Shown one piece after another: positions 1 to 10,870 of a DNA stretch of 64,000 nt (position 1 is the first letter of the stretch; each line of letters begins with the position of its first letter). This DNA comes from Penelope pileata. Taxonomy: Eukaryota; Chordata; Aves; Galliformes; Cracidae. Location: assembly GCA_013396635.1 (NCBI GenBank), contig WBMW01003122.1:39792-103791 (forward strand), written 5' to 3'. Below the pieces are notes generated by a model, which worked only from the letters and a program-made list of their open reading frames with translations, ran no database searches and was not told where the DNA came from. The translations under genes were made by a program, and so were the position numbers.

Positions 1-1182
1 CCATTCTTGCTCAGTATCCTCTGCAGTCTTCAGTTAATTTTTTTCCCTTATTTGAACATTTATCATGAGCACAAGGGAGAAATTTGGGTTGAGTCAGATA
101 GTGAGAAGACTGGCAATGCGTGGGGTGGGTTCTGCAAGACAGGCAGGGGACACCTGCCCGGGCAGGATGAGGGTGGCCACAGTCCAGTTCTCGATCCAGA
201 ATGCAATAAAGCTGTATTGCATTATGCATATCTGACATACGGGTTGGTTTTTGTGAGGCCGTTGGCTGGTTGCAGCCCACCTGTTGGGTAGTATCAGCTT
301 AAACTGAGCAAAGTGGTATCAGATGAGCTAAATATACAAAAAGGACTGACCACATCCCCCATGCAGGATGAGTAGCAGTGAGAATACATGAGGGTGTGGT
401 TGGATGGACACCAAAACCATCAGAGCAAGTGATCAAGCATGTGAGCAAGCCACAGACTGTGCCAGCAGGTTCGGATGCTGCCAGTGCCATTTTGGTAAGC
501 GCAGTCCTCTCCTGCTGCTGTACATGCTGCACAGGATCTCCACAGTGAGCCACAGAAGATTACCTCATGGAAAAGCACTTCAAGAAAAGTCTCAGCCCCA
601 GCCAAGTTCCCGCAGGCTTCGTTAGGGCCAGGATTTCTCCCAGCACCTTGGTGTGGGTGCTCTCCTGTGGCAGCAGGCCGCTCCCAGCCCAGCCCCCTGT
701 GCAGAAGGCCGCCAGGCCCGAGGGCCATCCCGTGGCGGAAACTGCATTTCCTGACACATGTGCAACCTTTCCTGCGCCCAGCACGATATATTGACATGTA
801 TGGGCTCATACAGAAACCTCCCAGGGGAACAAGCTGCCTTTCTAGGCATGAAGCAAGGGAGCAACCATGGGAACCATGAGCACAAGCAGGGGCCCTCCGA
901 GACGAGGCAGCGAAGCAGTGTGAGCTCCCTCTCACCACGACAAATCTCACACGCCAGCTCCATAGGCACCCCCAGACAGCTCTCTGGGTGCCACACTTTG
1001 CCTGCACGATAGCAGGGATGCTAATGGGGTATGAGAGGCATCAATTGAGGCTTACTTCTGTGTGCGACAGGATTGTGTCACACCAGGAGAGACACACGTC
1101 TGAAGCAGGAGCTCATATAGCAAAGAAGCTGGGGCGCTTTGCAGGGACATCCTGGCCTCTGTCCTGCTCTGTGGCACAGCCA
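1..1182. other. Non-coding stretch upstream of CX3CR1
   Basis: I see no supportable gene here. Open frames on both strands (the longest about 195 codons on the reverse strand, 420-1007) have no recognisable domain, overlap one another in conflicting frames and look like chance frames in GC-moderate DNA. A 5' non-coding exon of CX3CR1 could lie here or further upstream, but nothing marks it clearly. Confidence 0.5.
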
Positions 1183-1340
1183 TGTTAGGAAGGGCCTTCT
1201 GGAGGTCTCCAGGTCAAAGCCCTGCCCAGAGCAGGATCAGCCAGGTTTCACGTACCTCCAGGGATGCTGGTACCACAACCTCCCTGAAGCCCTGTTCTGG
1301 TGTTCAGCCACACTCACAGTGAAAACTGTTTCCAGACAGT
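1183..1340 (-). mobile_element. Old CR1 retrotransposon 3' fragment
   Basis: Read on the reverse strand, this matches the last part of CR1 ORF2 and its 3' untranslated end. The pattern includes the blocks equivalent to 'aggaagg.ccttctgg', 'ccacaacctccctg' and 'cactcacagtgaaaa', which in CR1 encode the C-terminal HWNRLP...PSLE region. It is truncated at both ends and carries many substitutions, so it is an old dead copy. The terminal octamer repeat is missing. Confidence 0.65.
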
Positions 1341-3560
1341 GAGTAACAATTTCCTATCGCCATTGCCTATTACTCCTCTGCAAAAAAAGTTGCCTGCTTC
1401 ACCTTTACACCTTCGCACTAAGGTAGCTAGGAGAGTACCTAGTGGGAAGGCTGGGACCTCGAGTCCTTGATCCATCTCTTGCTAAAGCTGATCAAACCCC
1501 ATGTGCGGCCTCCTCCATTTTGATGGCCCTTGGCTACCGCTCTCCAGTGTGTTGGTGGAGAGCCAGCTGTGAGCATACCAGCCCAGGGGTAAGGAGGAGG
1601 CTGTGGCAGAGTGCAGAGGGGTGGCAGGGAGCCAGGGGGGCTGGCTCAGAGACTCGTATTTGGCACAAGAACCTTTGGTGCACCCCTGACACTTCTTTCC
1701 TTTTCAAAGGGATCTGCTGCAGATACTTAGTCTCTAAAGAGATGAAAGAAGACGTTGGGATAGGAAAGTAGAAAATGATGGGCTGTTGGGATTATATACT
1801 ATGTCTCCTGCTCATTTCTGTATCCCTCTGCATGGTAGATGAAGCAGTGACTGTACAGACACAGGAAGAGATAGGCAGCATCTCACCCATCTCTGCAGGC
1901 AACTCCAATTAGTTATCTCACCAACACAAAATTAAAACAACTGAATTGCTTCCTTGTTGCTTCCCATTCATTCTGCGCATCCCCAGGAGCTGGAGAACCA
2001 AGCTGGGAGGCAGGCAGAGGGCTCGGTTCCAGGAACCACACAGCCCATGGGCGTTCCTGCAGGCTGCACGCAGCCCAGCCCTCTGCCCATGCCCCACGGT
2101 GCCAGTGCTGAGACAGCCCTTCTGCCAGCCCGCTTTTCCTGTGCAAAACCACAAAGAGCGTTTGCTAATGACTACGGGCACTTCTCGTTTAGGTGCCTGA
2201 GTGACAGATAGGCTTTGAACTTTCAAAATAAGGTGTTTTAGAACAGAGAGTGCGTGTTGCCAACTGGCACCCTTTGAGAAATGACTACAAAACGAGAGGA
2301 TAGAACTTCACGGTCCACAACACAAACAGCACTCTTGCAGTGAGGCATTTGGTGAAAATGTCAATACAGTCAGATTAACCATCCACAGGGGAGTTTGTTG
2401 TAGTTACCGCTGCATCATATGAAACTTCTTGAGCAAGGGCCGTCTCACGCCTCAGGGCATTTTTATTTCATATTTAGCCTTGCAAGGCTTATTTCAAACA
2501 GAGGCTGCAGAATTTATTGCTGCCAGTGAAACGTGGGCATGTAGGCTGGGATTCCACATGCTTCATGCCAAAGGTCAGTAGTGGCAGTAGTTAATCACCA
2601 CTGGTGTCTACCGCTGAGCAATGGGCCTCTGCTCTCCCTGCAGTCAAAGGGAGTTTCATCAACACACTCAGCAGAGTCAGGAAAGCAGTCTGTCCGTCTT
2701 GTCTTAAAGAAGATTTGCTCCAGCCTGTGTTGGATGAGATGCACTGCTCTTCATTGGCGGCGCTGACTGCATCTCCCACTAACGGGAGACATGAAGCATT
2801 TCCATTAGACACAGCTTTGGGTCACTGGCTGAATACCACCCTCACAGTCAGTGGGGATTCCCGTGAGAGGATCACAACACTTCTACTTCCCCACGCCCAA
2901 GGTGCGAGCAGGCATGTGGTGCTTTGGTGCTTGAGGAAAAGTGTCAATACAGTTCCTCTCCAGTTGGTATAGGACAATTTTTTTAAAAAAACTCATCAAA
3001 GATATGCTTGCTCCCAATGGAGATCCCAATCTTTGCTCCTGCCACATCAGCATGCATCTGCTCAGGCATGGCCAAGCTGGGCATCTTACCACACTTCCAA
3101 CCCTGGGGTTAGCATTTGGGGTTAGGCTCCGCTCTCACTGGTGTTGATCGCACGCTACATGCTGATCACAGCTACATTTGGAGTGCTGCTTCCTGCTGAA
3201 CACTGCCCAGCAAAGTGGGAGAGTGCCTGCATTTCTCACACTGTGATGCAGCACCTGCACTGTTCGCTTTGCTGCTACTTGGCAGCGCACCCGAGAAGAA
3301 GGGGCCATTCAACAGCCTTTAACATTCTCACTTATTTTTCCTTGTATCAGAAAGCTATTTTTCAATGAAGTGCATGTAACAGAAGACTCTGGACTTATCT
3401 TAGTATCTACCACCACCCCTACAGCGATACAACTCTCACTAACTCAAATAGTGACATAATCGCACAGTGTGTGTGTTGGTGAGGCTTCTCACTAACCATC
3501 CATAGCAGATAGCAGATCTCTCTCTAACATTATTTTCCTTTCCCCTTTCACGTTGCCTCT
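1341..3560. other. Non-coding upstream region of CX3CR1
   Basis: No gene, RNA or clear repeat is visible. Several 60-120 codon open frames occur in different frames with no recognisable protein features. The region ends in a pyrimidine-rich tract leading to a splice acceptor just before the CX3CR1 coding exon, so it should contain an intron and, somewhere upstream, the receptor's promoter and leader exon. Confidence 0.45.
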
Positions 3561-3562
3561 AG
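3541..3562 (+). other. Probable 3' splice acceptor before CX3CR1 coding exon
   Basis: A pyrimidine-rich run ending in 'cctctag' closes at 3562, and the coding ATG follows 14 bases later (3577). This layout, an intron in the 5' leader directly upstream of a single coding exon, is usual for chemokine receptors. The call is an inference from the motif; no transcript was seen. Confidence 0.6.
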
Positions 3563-3576
3563 CCACAACATTCAGC

Positions 3577-4641
3577 ATGACAGAAGCATTCCCAGAAGCG
3601 ACAACCGAATACAGTTACGACGAACATACTTTTGCCTGCGATGAAACTGACATCCAAGAATTTGGAAAAATATTTCTGCCAATATTTTATATTGCCGTGT
3701 TTGCCCTTGGCCTTGCAGGGAACATAATGGTGGTTCTTGCCATTGTGAAAGAAGGCAGTAAAAAGAGCATCACTGACATTTATCTCCTGAACCTGGCTGT
3801 CTCGGACCTTCTCTTCGTGATCTCCCTCCCCTTCTGGGCGTCCAACACGCTGAGGGGATGGACCCTCGGCACTATCCCCTGCACAGTCGTGTCCTCACTG
3901 TATTACATCGGTTTCTTTGGGGGCATGTTTTTTATCACCGTGATCAGTATCGACAGGTACTTGGCTATTGTCCGGGCAACATATTCTCTGAAATCAAGAA
4001 CAATGAAGCACAGCTTGCTGATAACCTGCGGGGTGTGGGCAACAGCAGTTTTGTTTTCGGTGCCACATTTTGTCTTCTCCCAGCTGTCAGAAAATGACTG
4101 CATTCCGGTGTTGCCCCAGGAGCTGAAGGACATCTGGCCAGTGTTCTGCAATGTGGAACTGAACACCATTGGCTTTCTCATCCCAGTCTGTATCATATGC
4201 TATTGCTACTGCGGGATCATCAAAACCCTGCTGTACTGCAAAAATCACAAGAAAACACGGGCCATAAGGCTGACCTTGGTCGTGGTGGTTGTGTTTTTTC
4301 TGTTTTGGACCCCTTACAATGTACTGATTTTTCTCGAGACTTTAAAGCACTATGAGTTGTTCATAAGCTGCAACCAAATTAAATCACTGGACTATGCAAT
4401 GCACCTGACTGAAACCATTGCATTCAGCCACTGCTGCCTCAATCCTCTGATCTACGCCTTTGCTGGGGAAAAATTCAGGAAATACCTTTACCGTGTCTGC
4501 TTCAAGTACTGCCCGTGCCTGTGCTTCTGTGGGCCTTGCAATCGCTACCAGGTCAGCTCTTCAGCTAGCTATGCAGAAAGCGTCATGCACAGCAACATCA
4601 CCCTCAACACCAGCGACCACGATGGATCTGTCTTCCTCTGA
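3577..4641 (+). CDS. CX3CR1: CX3C chemokine receptor 1 (fractalkine receptor)
   Basis: This intact single-exon gene encodes a 354-residue class A GPCR (human CX3CR1 has 355). The family binds CX3CL1 and signals through Gi in monocytes, microglia and lymphocytes. Seven hydrophobic helices are visible. Landmarks are N49 in helix 1, D77 in LAVSDLLF, DRYLAIV at 126-132, W154, P203, FWTPYN at 243-248 and NPLIY at 289-293. Cysteines 21/265 and 102/175 form the two chemokine-receptor disulfides. The acidic N-terminus has Tyr12 and Tyr14, likely sulfated. The stretches FFITVISIDRYLAIV, FFLFWTPYNV and ETIAFSHCCLNPLIYAFAGEKF are diagnostic of CX3CR1. The ATG at 3577 is chosen because it aligns with the human N-terminus; the frame opens further upstream (TTG at 3553) but that lies across the splice acceptor. 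The tail has an unusual cysteine cluster (C308-C321) and ends with Ser/Thr sites. No frame damage is seen. Confidence 0.95.
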   Translation: MTEAFPEATTEYSYDEHTFACDETDIQEFGKIFLPIFYIAVFALGLAGNIMVVLAIVKEGSKKSITDIYLLNLAVSDLLFVISLPFWASNTLRGWTLGTIPCTVVSSLYYIGFFGGMFFITVISIDRYLAIVRATYSLKSRTMKHSLLITCGVWATAVLFSVPHFVFSQLSENDCIPVLPQELKDIWPVFCNVELNTIGFLIPVCIICYCYCGIIKTLLYCKNHKKTRAIRLTLVVVVVFFLFWTPYNVLIFLETLKHYELFISCNQIKSLDYAMHLTETIAFSHCCLNPLIYAFAGEKFRKYLYRVCFKYCPCLCFCGPCNRYQVSSSASYAESVMHSNITLNTSDHDGSVFL

Positions 4642-5200
4642 AGCAAGAATGGCTCCTCGCAAGCAGAGCTCTGAGCAGATATGCCTCCTGCATGGCTAGC
4701 CACCGCCGAGAGACTGACATTGCCCACAGGAAAAGACCTAAGACAGCACTGAGTTACTGACGTGCTTCTTGTTAAGCATTAAATATTCTAAAGTAGTGGA
4801 TATTTTAGAAACAAAAGCAGTACAACATATCAAGGCTGAACACTGAAATGAATCAAGAGAGAGGAAGAGGAAAGTAGAAACAAAAGCAGCATCCTCTGCC
4901 CAAAACAGCCGTGGGGAAGAATTTAAGGGTAGGGACTCTGTTACACAGTTTTGTCATCTACACTTCTGTGTCTACCTGTGCATGTGGTATAAATGTACAT
5001 GGACCTAAACTCCTTTTTAAGGAGAGATCTCTTTAATGAATAGTAGCTGACTGTTAGCAAACGGGAATATTTTTGTTGCTGTACATTGAGCTGTATCCAT
5101 ATGGAAGCAATTTGGGGGATTATTGATTACGACAAATGTTTTACCTGTGCTTTCATACCTAATAAAACCCTACTGTTAAAAAATAATAAAAAGTAATAAA
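4642..5200 (+). other. CX3CR1: CX3CR1 3' untranslated region
   Basis: Non-coding AT-rich sequence follows the TGA stop and ends around an AATAAA signal, giving a 3' UTR of roughly 520-550 bases. No other feature is visible. The exact cleavage site is not determined. Confidence 0.6.
5161..5166 (+). promoter_or_regulatory. CX3CR1: Polyadenylation signal of CX3CR1
   Basis: This is a canonical AATAAA, 520 bases past the stop codon. Further AATAAA-like hexamers follow within 40 bases (ataataaaaagtaataaaa), so cleavage is likely just downstream. Confidence 0.65.
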
Positions 5201-8200
5201 ATAAGAAGAGTTCTTTCTGAAGATGCATTTAGCGCCAACCACACACTCAGTAACATGCAACAACCAGAGCAAGGACTGAAGGGCTCGGGACCCAACCAGG
5301 AGCAGATCTGTGCTGGTGGGCATCCTTCTGGATTTCTTTGGCCATCCTTTGCAGTACAGGTAGGTTTGTGCTTCACACGATGCTCTGCTTGCCCGCCCTT
5401 GTAAACACTGACTGTGTCTATATGTCTATATCATCACCAAAAAACCCAAAAGCTTGGCGGACAAAATAACCCCTTGTCCTTGCTGTCTGCCACAACCTCT
5501 CTCAGCCTGTAGGGCCTCCTCCACCACAGCTGACTTTCCCAGGTGAGCTTCAGGGTACACCTGAACCAGGTACACCAGGGTACCAGGGTGGTGTGTCCGG
5601 TAGGATGTATTTACCATGTGTGCCCACCAACCTCCAAATATCTTTCACTCGTGCAATGACAATACACTGGGGGTGGAAAATGTCAGTCAGACAAGAGGAT
5701 GGAGAGTCCCTTCCCAGGGCCTCCCTGGAAAGCTCCTGCCATGGCCTGCCACAAGTGGGACTTGGTAGGCTCTGTAGGCTCAGGAGAGGTGAATGGAAAG
5801 TGTCTTGTTGCTACCTGTGGCGCTGAGATCACCTGGCAAAGAAAAATCCAGGATCAATCTTACAAAACAAATCCATGCCAATGGGACATATTTTTACACA
5901 TTGATGGGACCAACGAATATGTCAAACGTGATGAAGTGCTCTCATTTCCCAACACAAAAGAGCATCAGTGGGAGGATTAGGCTCTTTCTTTCTGGATCTC
6001 AGAGACATCGTTTTTCTGAGGTTGACATTGAGCCTCTCCATTCAGTAACTGACTAGTTTTCCATAAGCCTTAATTCAGTAAACAGTAAACATTCAATCTT
6101 TTTCTATTGAACATTCACCATGGTCTGTAGTACAACAGCACCTCTTCATAGAATGCCTTGCATTAGGTATAAATATATTATACACACTCAACTTTTAAAA
6201 TTTCAGCTGTATGTGAACTCCCAGGCTTCTTGGCAAAGACTGTAGTGTGAGCATTACTAGAAATTAATTACTTCCCAGAATTCAGTCTGCCTAGGCGAGA
6301 ACCCACCTGCCCCCACCCCCAGCAAGTGCCTCCCTGCCCACCAGTGGTATTTTTAAGAAATGCTAAGATGTGCAGAAAGAAAGAGGAAGGTGCTCTGAGA
6401 CTAAACAAGAACTCATCTGCACGAAATCAGCCTGGAGAGGGTTTACTGCCGGGCTGAGCACTGCAGTCACTTGGTTTGTTCCATCTTTGTTTTTCAGGCA
6501 ATGGTAAGCCGCTGAGTGGGAAGAGTAAAAGGCAGCTTTAAATATGACCCGTGTGCCACCGAGCTTCTGGCCAGCTCTCTAGGAAAGGAGAGCATTTTCC
6601 TGGCCAGCCACTGTGGTTTCACAGCAGCTCTGCACATCCTGGCACCTCACAGCACGCTGCCTTGCACACACATCACCCCAGCAGGGCAGACTTGCTGCTG
6701 TGAGTCAAAACTTTGGCAAGCCTGGGCTCTCTGCAACACACCCTGTGCAAAGTGCACGTGCAAAGTCCCTCACTCACCAGACTGGGGCTCCTCCTGACAG
6801 CCTCCACTTTTTCCATCTCCTTTGCTACGCCATGCAATGCAGAGCTTTCAAGGATTGCCAGCATAACATCAATTTTCATACCGTATTTTTACAAGTCACT
6901 CCATAGAATTTGCTATTTATGTGCAATGTCTTTTTCCTCAATTTTTGAGCATTTGTGTGATGTTAAAAGCTTCAAGGGGGTTTTCAGGCACTGAGCTCTG
7001 CAACGCAGAAGTGTTGAGATGCTTCCGAAGAGCAGAAGTGGTAAATCTTTGAAAACATGTTAAAAACCAAAATCATCATTTTTGTTTGGTTTGCATCAGC
7101 AGGAATTGTTGCAATGCCCCTTAAAACAGCTCAGCCTCCACGAACCACATCAGTTCCTCAGGTTTCTGTTTATTTTACACACTGCACTCCTGGAGACATT
7201 CCTTCCACCATTCGAGGCTGACTGAAAGCCCTCTGATGTCTCTTTACGTCCTTCCACTGGACTTACAACCAACTGCAGCCCTTATTCAGAGATATCACCT
7301 CTCTATCAAAACCTCTGCAGCAGGAAGCTCAGCTGTTTTACAGCATAGACTTTTCCACGTGTTTCTTGTATTTATCCTAGCTGAACTGCATCAATGTGGT
7401 TCTCCTCTCCGTTCCTCCATCAATTTTTAGGTGAAAACTAATATAAATTTGGAAACTTGAAATGGCTGAGTCCCAAAAGTCAAAATAGATCCTGGAGCTG
7501 TTTCCCATCCACCAAAGAGGAGACCAAGAAAGTCAGTCTGGTCAGGGAGCTCAGCCTGTGGACGGGAAGGGGAATGTGACACACACCATGCCCACCAGGT
7601 CCGCTGCTCTCTGAAAGGTCAAAAGTCTGCAGGACATAAAAATTGCACTTAGCAAGTTACAGTTTAGAAAAGAAATCTGTAATATCTATCAAATGAATAG
7701 CAATAGGCCGTGCAAAAAGGAGGTCAGGTATTCTCTGGGTTTGGCAGGAGGCTGGATTTTGGGGAACTGAGGAGCAGTGAGCAACCTCTGCATTCTTTTC
7801 ATCATCAACAACTCTTTTTCTGTTTGAGAATCACACTGACACTTACATAAATCCTTTCCCAGCTGGGTTGCAGTTTGAATAACTAACAAAAGCTGAACCC
7901 AAATTTTCTCAGCAGGTTCATAAGCACAGCTCACGTTCCACCTATAAATACAATAAGCACGACATTCTTAGCCAAACTGCTTGCAGTGAGATACATGGAT
8001 ATCAGGATTTTTTTAGGATACTAAAATGTAATCCTACTCATTCCAATATCACATCACAGTCCCATAATCACATCGTGTTTCTTTACTCTTAAGCAAAGCA
8101 CTTCAGCTTTTAACTCTCTTCATCGACCTCTTGGGGTTTTTAACTTGTACAAAAAGCTTAGAATGGCAACCAGTCAGAGCATCACACTGAGCTGGGAAAC

Positions 8201-9879
8201 TGCGGAGGGGGGAAAGCTGGAGTTTTCAACACCAACACCAAAAGGAGATGCTATCCACACATTCCTTTGGATTTAGAACTTGCTGGGAGCGGGTCTGAAG
8301 TCCTGGTTTAGGGTATCCTCCAGTTTTAAGGGTACATTCCACGGAGAAACTATTTATACATGCATTGGTTATGGGCTAAGTTCTATCATTTCCACTGCCT
8401 TTATCACCTTTGCAAGGTGCCTCACTGTGTTCTTGCATGTAACACAGAACTGCTGTCCTAGCAGGATGCTCTGTTCCCAAAGAAGGGACAAGTCCCACCC
8501 ATGCAAGACCCAAGTCCTGGTACCCCTAAAAAACATGGGAGAGTTCTCCAAAGAAAAACTCAGTTACCAGATTAATTCTTGACAAATCTGAATTGTAGAA
8601 ACTGCACGGTCTCTACCCACCTTTGCTCTCACAGCTCCTAGCTGCTAACAATTCTGTGCTGCAGTTCTTGTCCCAGCCTTGCGCCATGCTTTGCTAAAGG
8701 CCATTTACATATCACTTCCAAAGTGGCCACGTTTTAGCAGTAAATTAAATATTTTCTGTATTAAGTACCTACCCAGTCCTACTCGAAGATTTACTGTTTT
8801 GCACCTCAGTTCATTAAGTTTGCAAGACACCTGGGACTCTAAAGAGAACTGTGACTTCCAGACTAATTATCTTGAAATTCAAATCTAGTAATTGAAGCTA
8901 AAATTTAGAACTAATAAATGATGTTTCCTGTCACATACATGCAACTTCTGCTGAAGCTGGTAACAATTCTGCTGCTGCTATAATTACTTGGCTATTAGTT
9001 GAGCATTTGACTCAAGCATATTCACACCCAAGCCTCAAGACCTGGGTGTTGTACACTTAGAATTAACACATTATTTTCAACACTGCAAAAAACATCCACC
9101 AAGAGTTCCTGTATAATTGTGTTTGTTGCATTAATACTCAATACACAAATGTCAGCAGTTAATACACTGTATTCAGCGTTCGTTTCCTTAAATAAATATC
9201 GTAAAATACCTTCCCACAAAAAAAAATTGGTTTGCTTGTGAAAAACAGTTTGAGGTTTGCATTCACCACATTTTCACCAGTGATCATTTGATGAGCAGGA
9301 AGCAGAACACAAACTTTATGTCACTGAAGGCAGAGTTCAGTGGATGGGATGGAGAATGCAAGCAAAGACTCTGGGCACAGCTCTTCCACTACAGAGGAGA
9401 TATTATCCATTTGCCATGCTCAGCTGTAACTGGAACAGTCTTTTTCCCATTCCATCCAGACTGGAAGTCTCTGATATGTTATATGCAGTTGTCACTGCTT
9501 CATATTCAGCTGCAGCTCAACAGTTCAGCTACCAACCATTTGGACCATAGTCCACTTGCTGGGATATTCAGGCAACTGAGAGAAGTTCAATTTTCTCCCT
9601 CCTCCAAAAAAAAAAAAATTGCATTTAGCCCATAAATGCTACATTAAAATTAAAATCAGCAGCACAAAGAAACAGTTTGTGATGGCCATGATTGGCAGGG
9701 CACGCCAGAGGACAACAATGAAGCTGATGAAGCAGAACAGTAGATGGCTCCACGCCTCTGCTGATGAGTCAGCGCCTCAAGTGACAAGAATCTGCTGCTA
9801 TTTCTATGCGCAATTTTGTATGCCGGTGACTTTACCAGCACAGCTCCTTACATACAATAATTGCTTGAAGTCATGATCA
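5201..9879. other. Intergenic DNA between CX3CR1 and the CR1 at 9.9 kb
   Basis: I see no gene with support. Short open frames (60-115 codons) lack start context, domains or consistent frame. Poly-A and short A/T tracts occur (for example around 9220 and 9608). The stretch is long enough to hold enhancers, but no motif stands out on inspection. Confidence 0.45.
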
Positions 9880-10231
9880 TGGAATCACAGAACTATAGAA
9901 TCACAGAATCACAGAATGGCTTGGGGGGGAAGGGACCGCAAAGATCATCCAGTTCCAATCTCCCTGCCATGGGCAGGGCTGCCACCCACTGGATCAGGCT
10001 GCCCACGGCCCCATCCAACCTGGCCTTGAGCACCTCCAGGGATGGGGCATCCACAGCTTCTCTGGGCAGCCTGTGCCAGTGCCTCACTGCCCTCTGAGTA
10101 ATGAATTTCTTCTTAACATCCCACCTAAATTTCCTTTCCATTTAAAGCCATTCCCCCCATCCTAGCATTACCTGCCCATATAAAATGTCAGTCTCCCTTC
10201 CATTTATAAGCTCCATTTAAGTACTCCAGTA
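9880..10231 (-). mobile_element. CR1 retrotransposon 3' fragment (reverse)
   Basis: On the forward strand it begins with the reversed terminal repeat (three near-copies of AATCACAG at 9882-9914), followed by the reverse complement of the 3' UTR and the C-terminal ORF2 region. The reverse-strand frame at 9893-10141 reads ...RWDVKKKFITQRAVRHWHRLPREAVDAPSLEV..., a classic CR1 ending. It is 5'-truncated, as most CR1 copies are, with an intact 3' end. The fragment ends near a short (AGTA)n run at about 10229. Confidence 0.9.
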
Positions 10232-10870
10232 AGTAAGTAAGTATCTGAAAGTAAGAAATTAGTATAAGTATAGTATAATATTCTTAGGCCATTTGGCCTA
10301 AGAAAGAAGGACTTTGAGGGAAGATACCATCACAGACAATTTTGGAGGACAATGCTGACTACTGGGACCAGTCAATGGGCTGCGCCTCTCCCCCCCTAGG
10401 GATGCTAATTGAATAAGATTCACACACTCAGTTATACCGAGTGCTTCCCCAGGAAGCTTAGAAATCTCTGTAGAGTTATTCCATAATTTAACGTTTGTGG
10501 TTGGCTGTATTATTCACATTACTGGTACTCACATGTTCTGCAGATGGTGTATTTATCACCGGCATTTCAAAAGAATCCATAACCTGTTGCTCCAACAAAG
10601 GGCACTATTCATTAAGCTAGCCCTAAGAGTTCTCATTGGGTGTGGCCAAACTCCTTCAGGGTGGTCGTATGAACCCACTCAAATGTGGCCAGACGAAGGT
10701 GCTCTGTGCTATGGGTGAATCTGTGATCCTAAGAGTTCTCACTGGGTGCTGCTGAACTCCTAAAGGGCGGTCACACAAGTCCGTTCGAACATGACCAGGC
10801 TTGCAGCACCAAATGGGGTATTAACCCTTTAATACAACAGCAACATACATAGACCTCAATTGTGAGATCA
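10229..10870. repeat. Unclassified repeat-like region with imperfect direct repeat
   Basis: It begins with a short AGTA microsatellite and contains a 24-base hairpin (10281-10304, 11-base arms). It also holds two imperfect copies of about 80 bases at 10622-10703 and 10728-10807 (offset 106 bases), each starting with cctaagagttctca/tctgggtg-type sequence. The organisation suggests part of an LTR or another interspersed element, but I do not recognise the family and see no flanking target duplication. It encodes nothing obvious. Confidence 0.4.
10622..10807 (+). repeat. Imperfect tandem direct repeat, period about 106 bp
   Basis: Copy one is 10622-10703 and copy two is 10728-10807. The first 21 bases differ at one position (cctaagagttctcattggg versus cctaagagttctcactggg). 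The remainder matches with substitutions and small gaps: 'aactcct' is shared, 'agggtggtc' matches 'agggcggtc', and 'tggccag' matches 'tgaccag'. An internal duplication of an older element is the simplest reading. Confidence 0.7.

Noticed and set aside
420..1007. Reverse-strand open frame of 195 codons
   Set aside because: It has no domain, signal peptide or family pattern, and overlaps other chance frames. GC-moderate sequence readily yields such frames.
3553..3576. Upstream start of CX3CR1 giving 362 residues
   Set aside because: The first codon is TTG, not ATG, and the segment crosses a likely splice acceptor. The ATG at 3577 fits the family.
3903..4196. Reverse-strand open frame inside CX3CR1
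   Set aside because: It is a shadow of the receptor's coding sequence.
5480..5600. Possible reverse CR1 scrap ('ccacaacctctctcagcctgt')
   Set aside because: Only one short block resembles CR1, and the neighbouring blocks do not follow in order.
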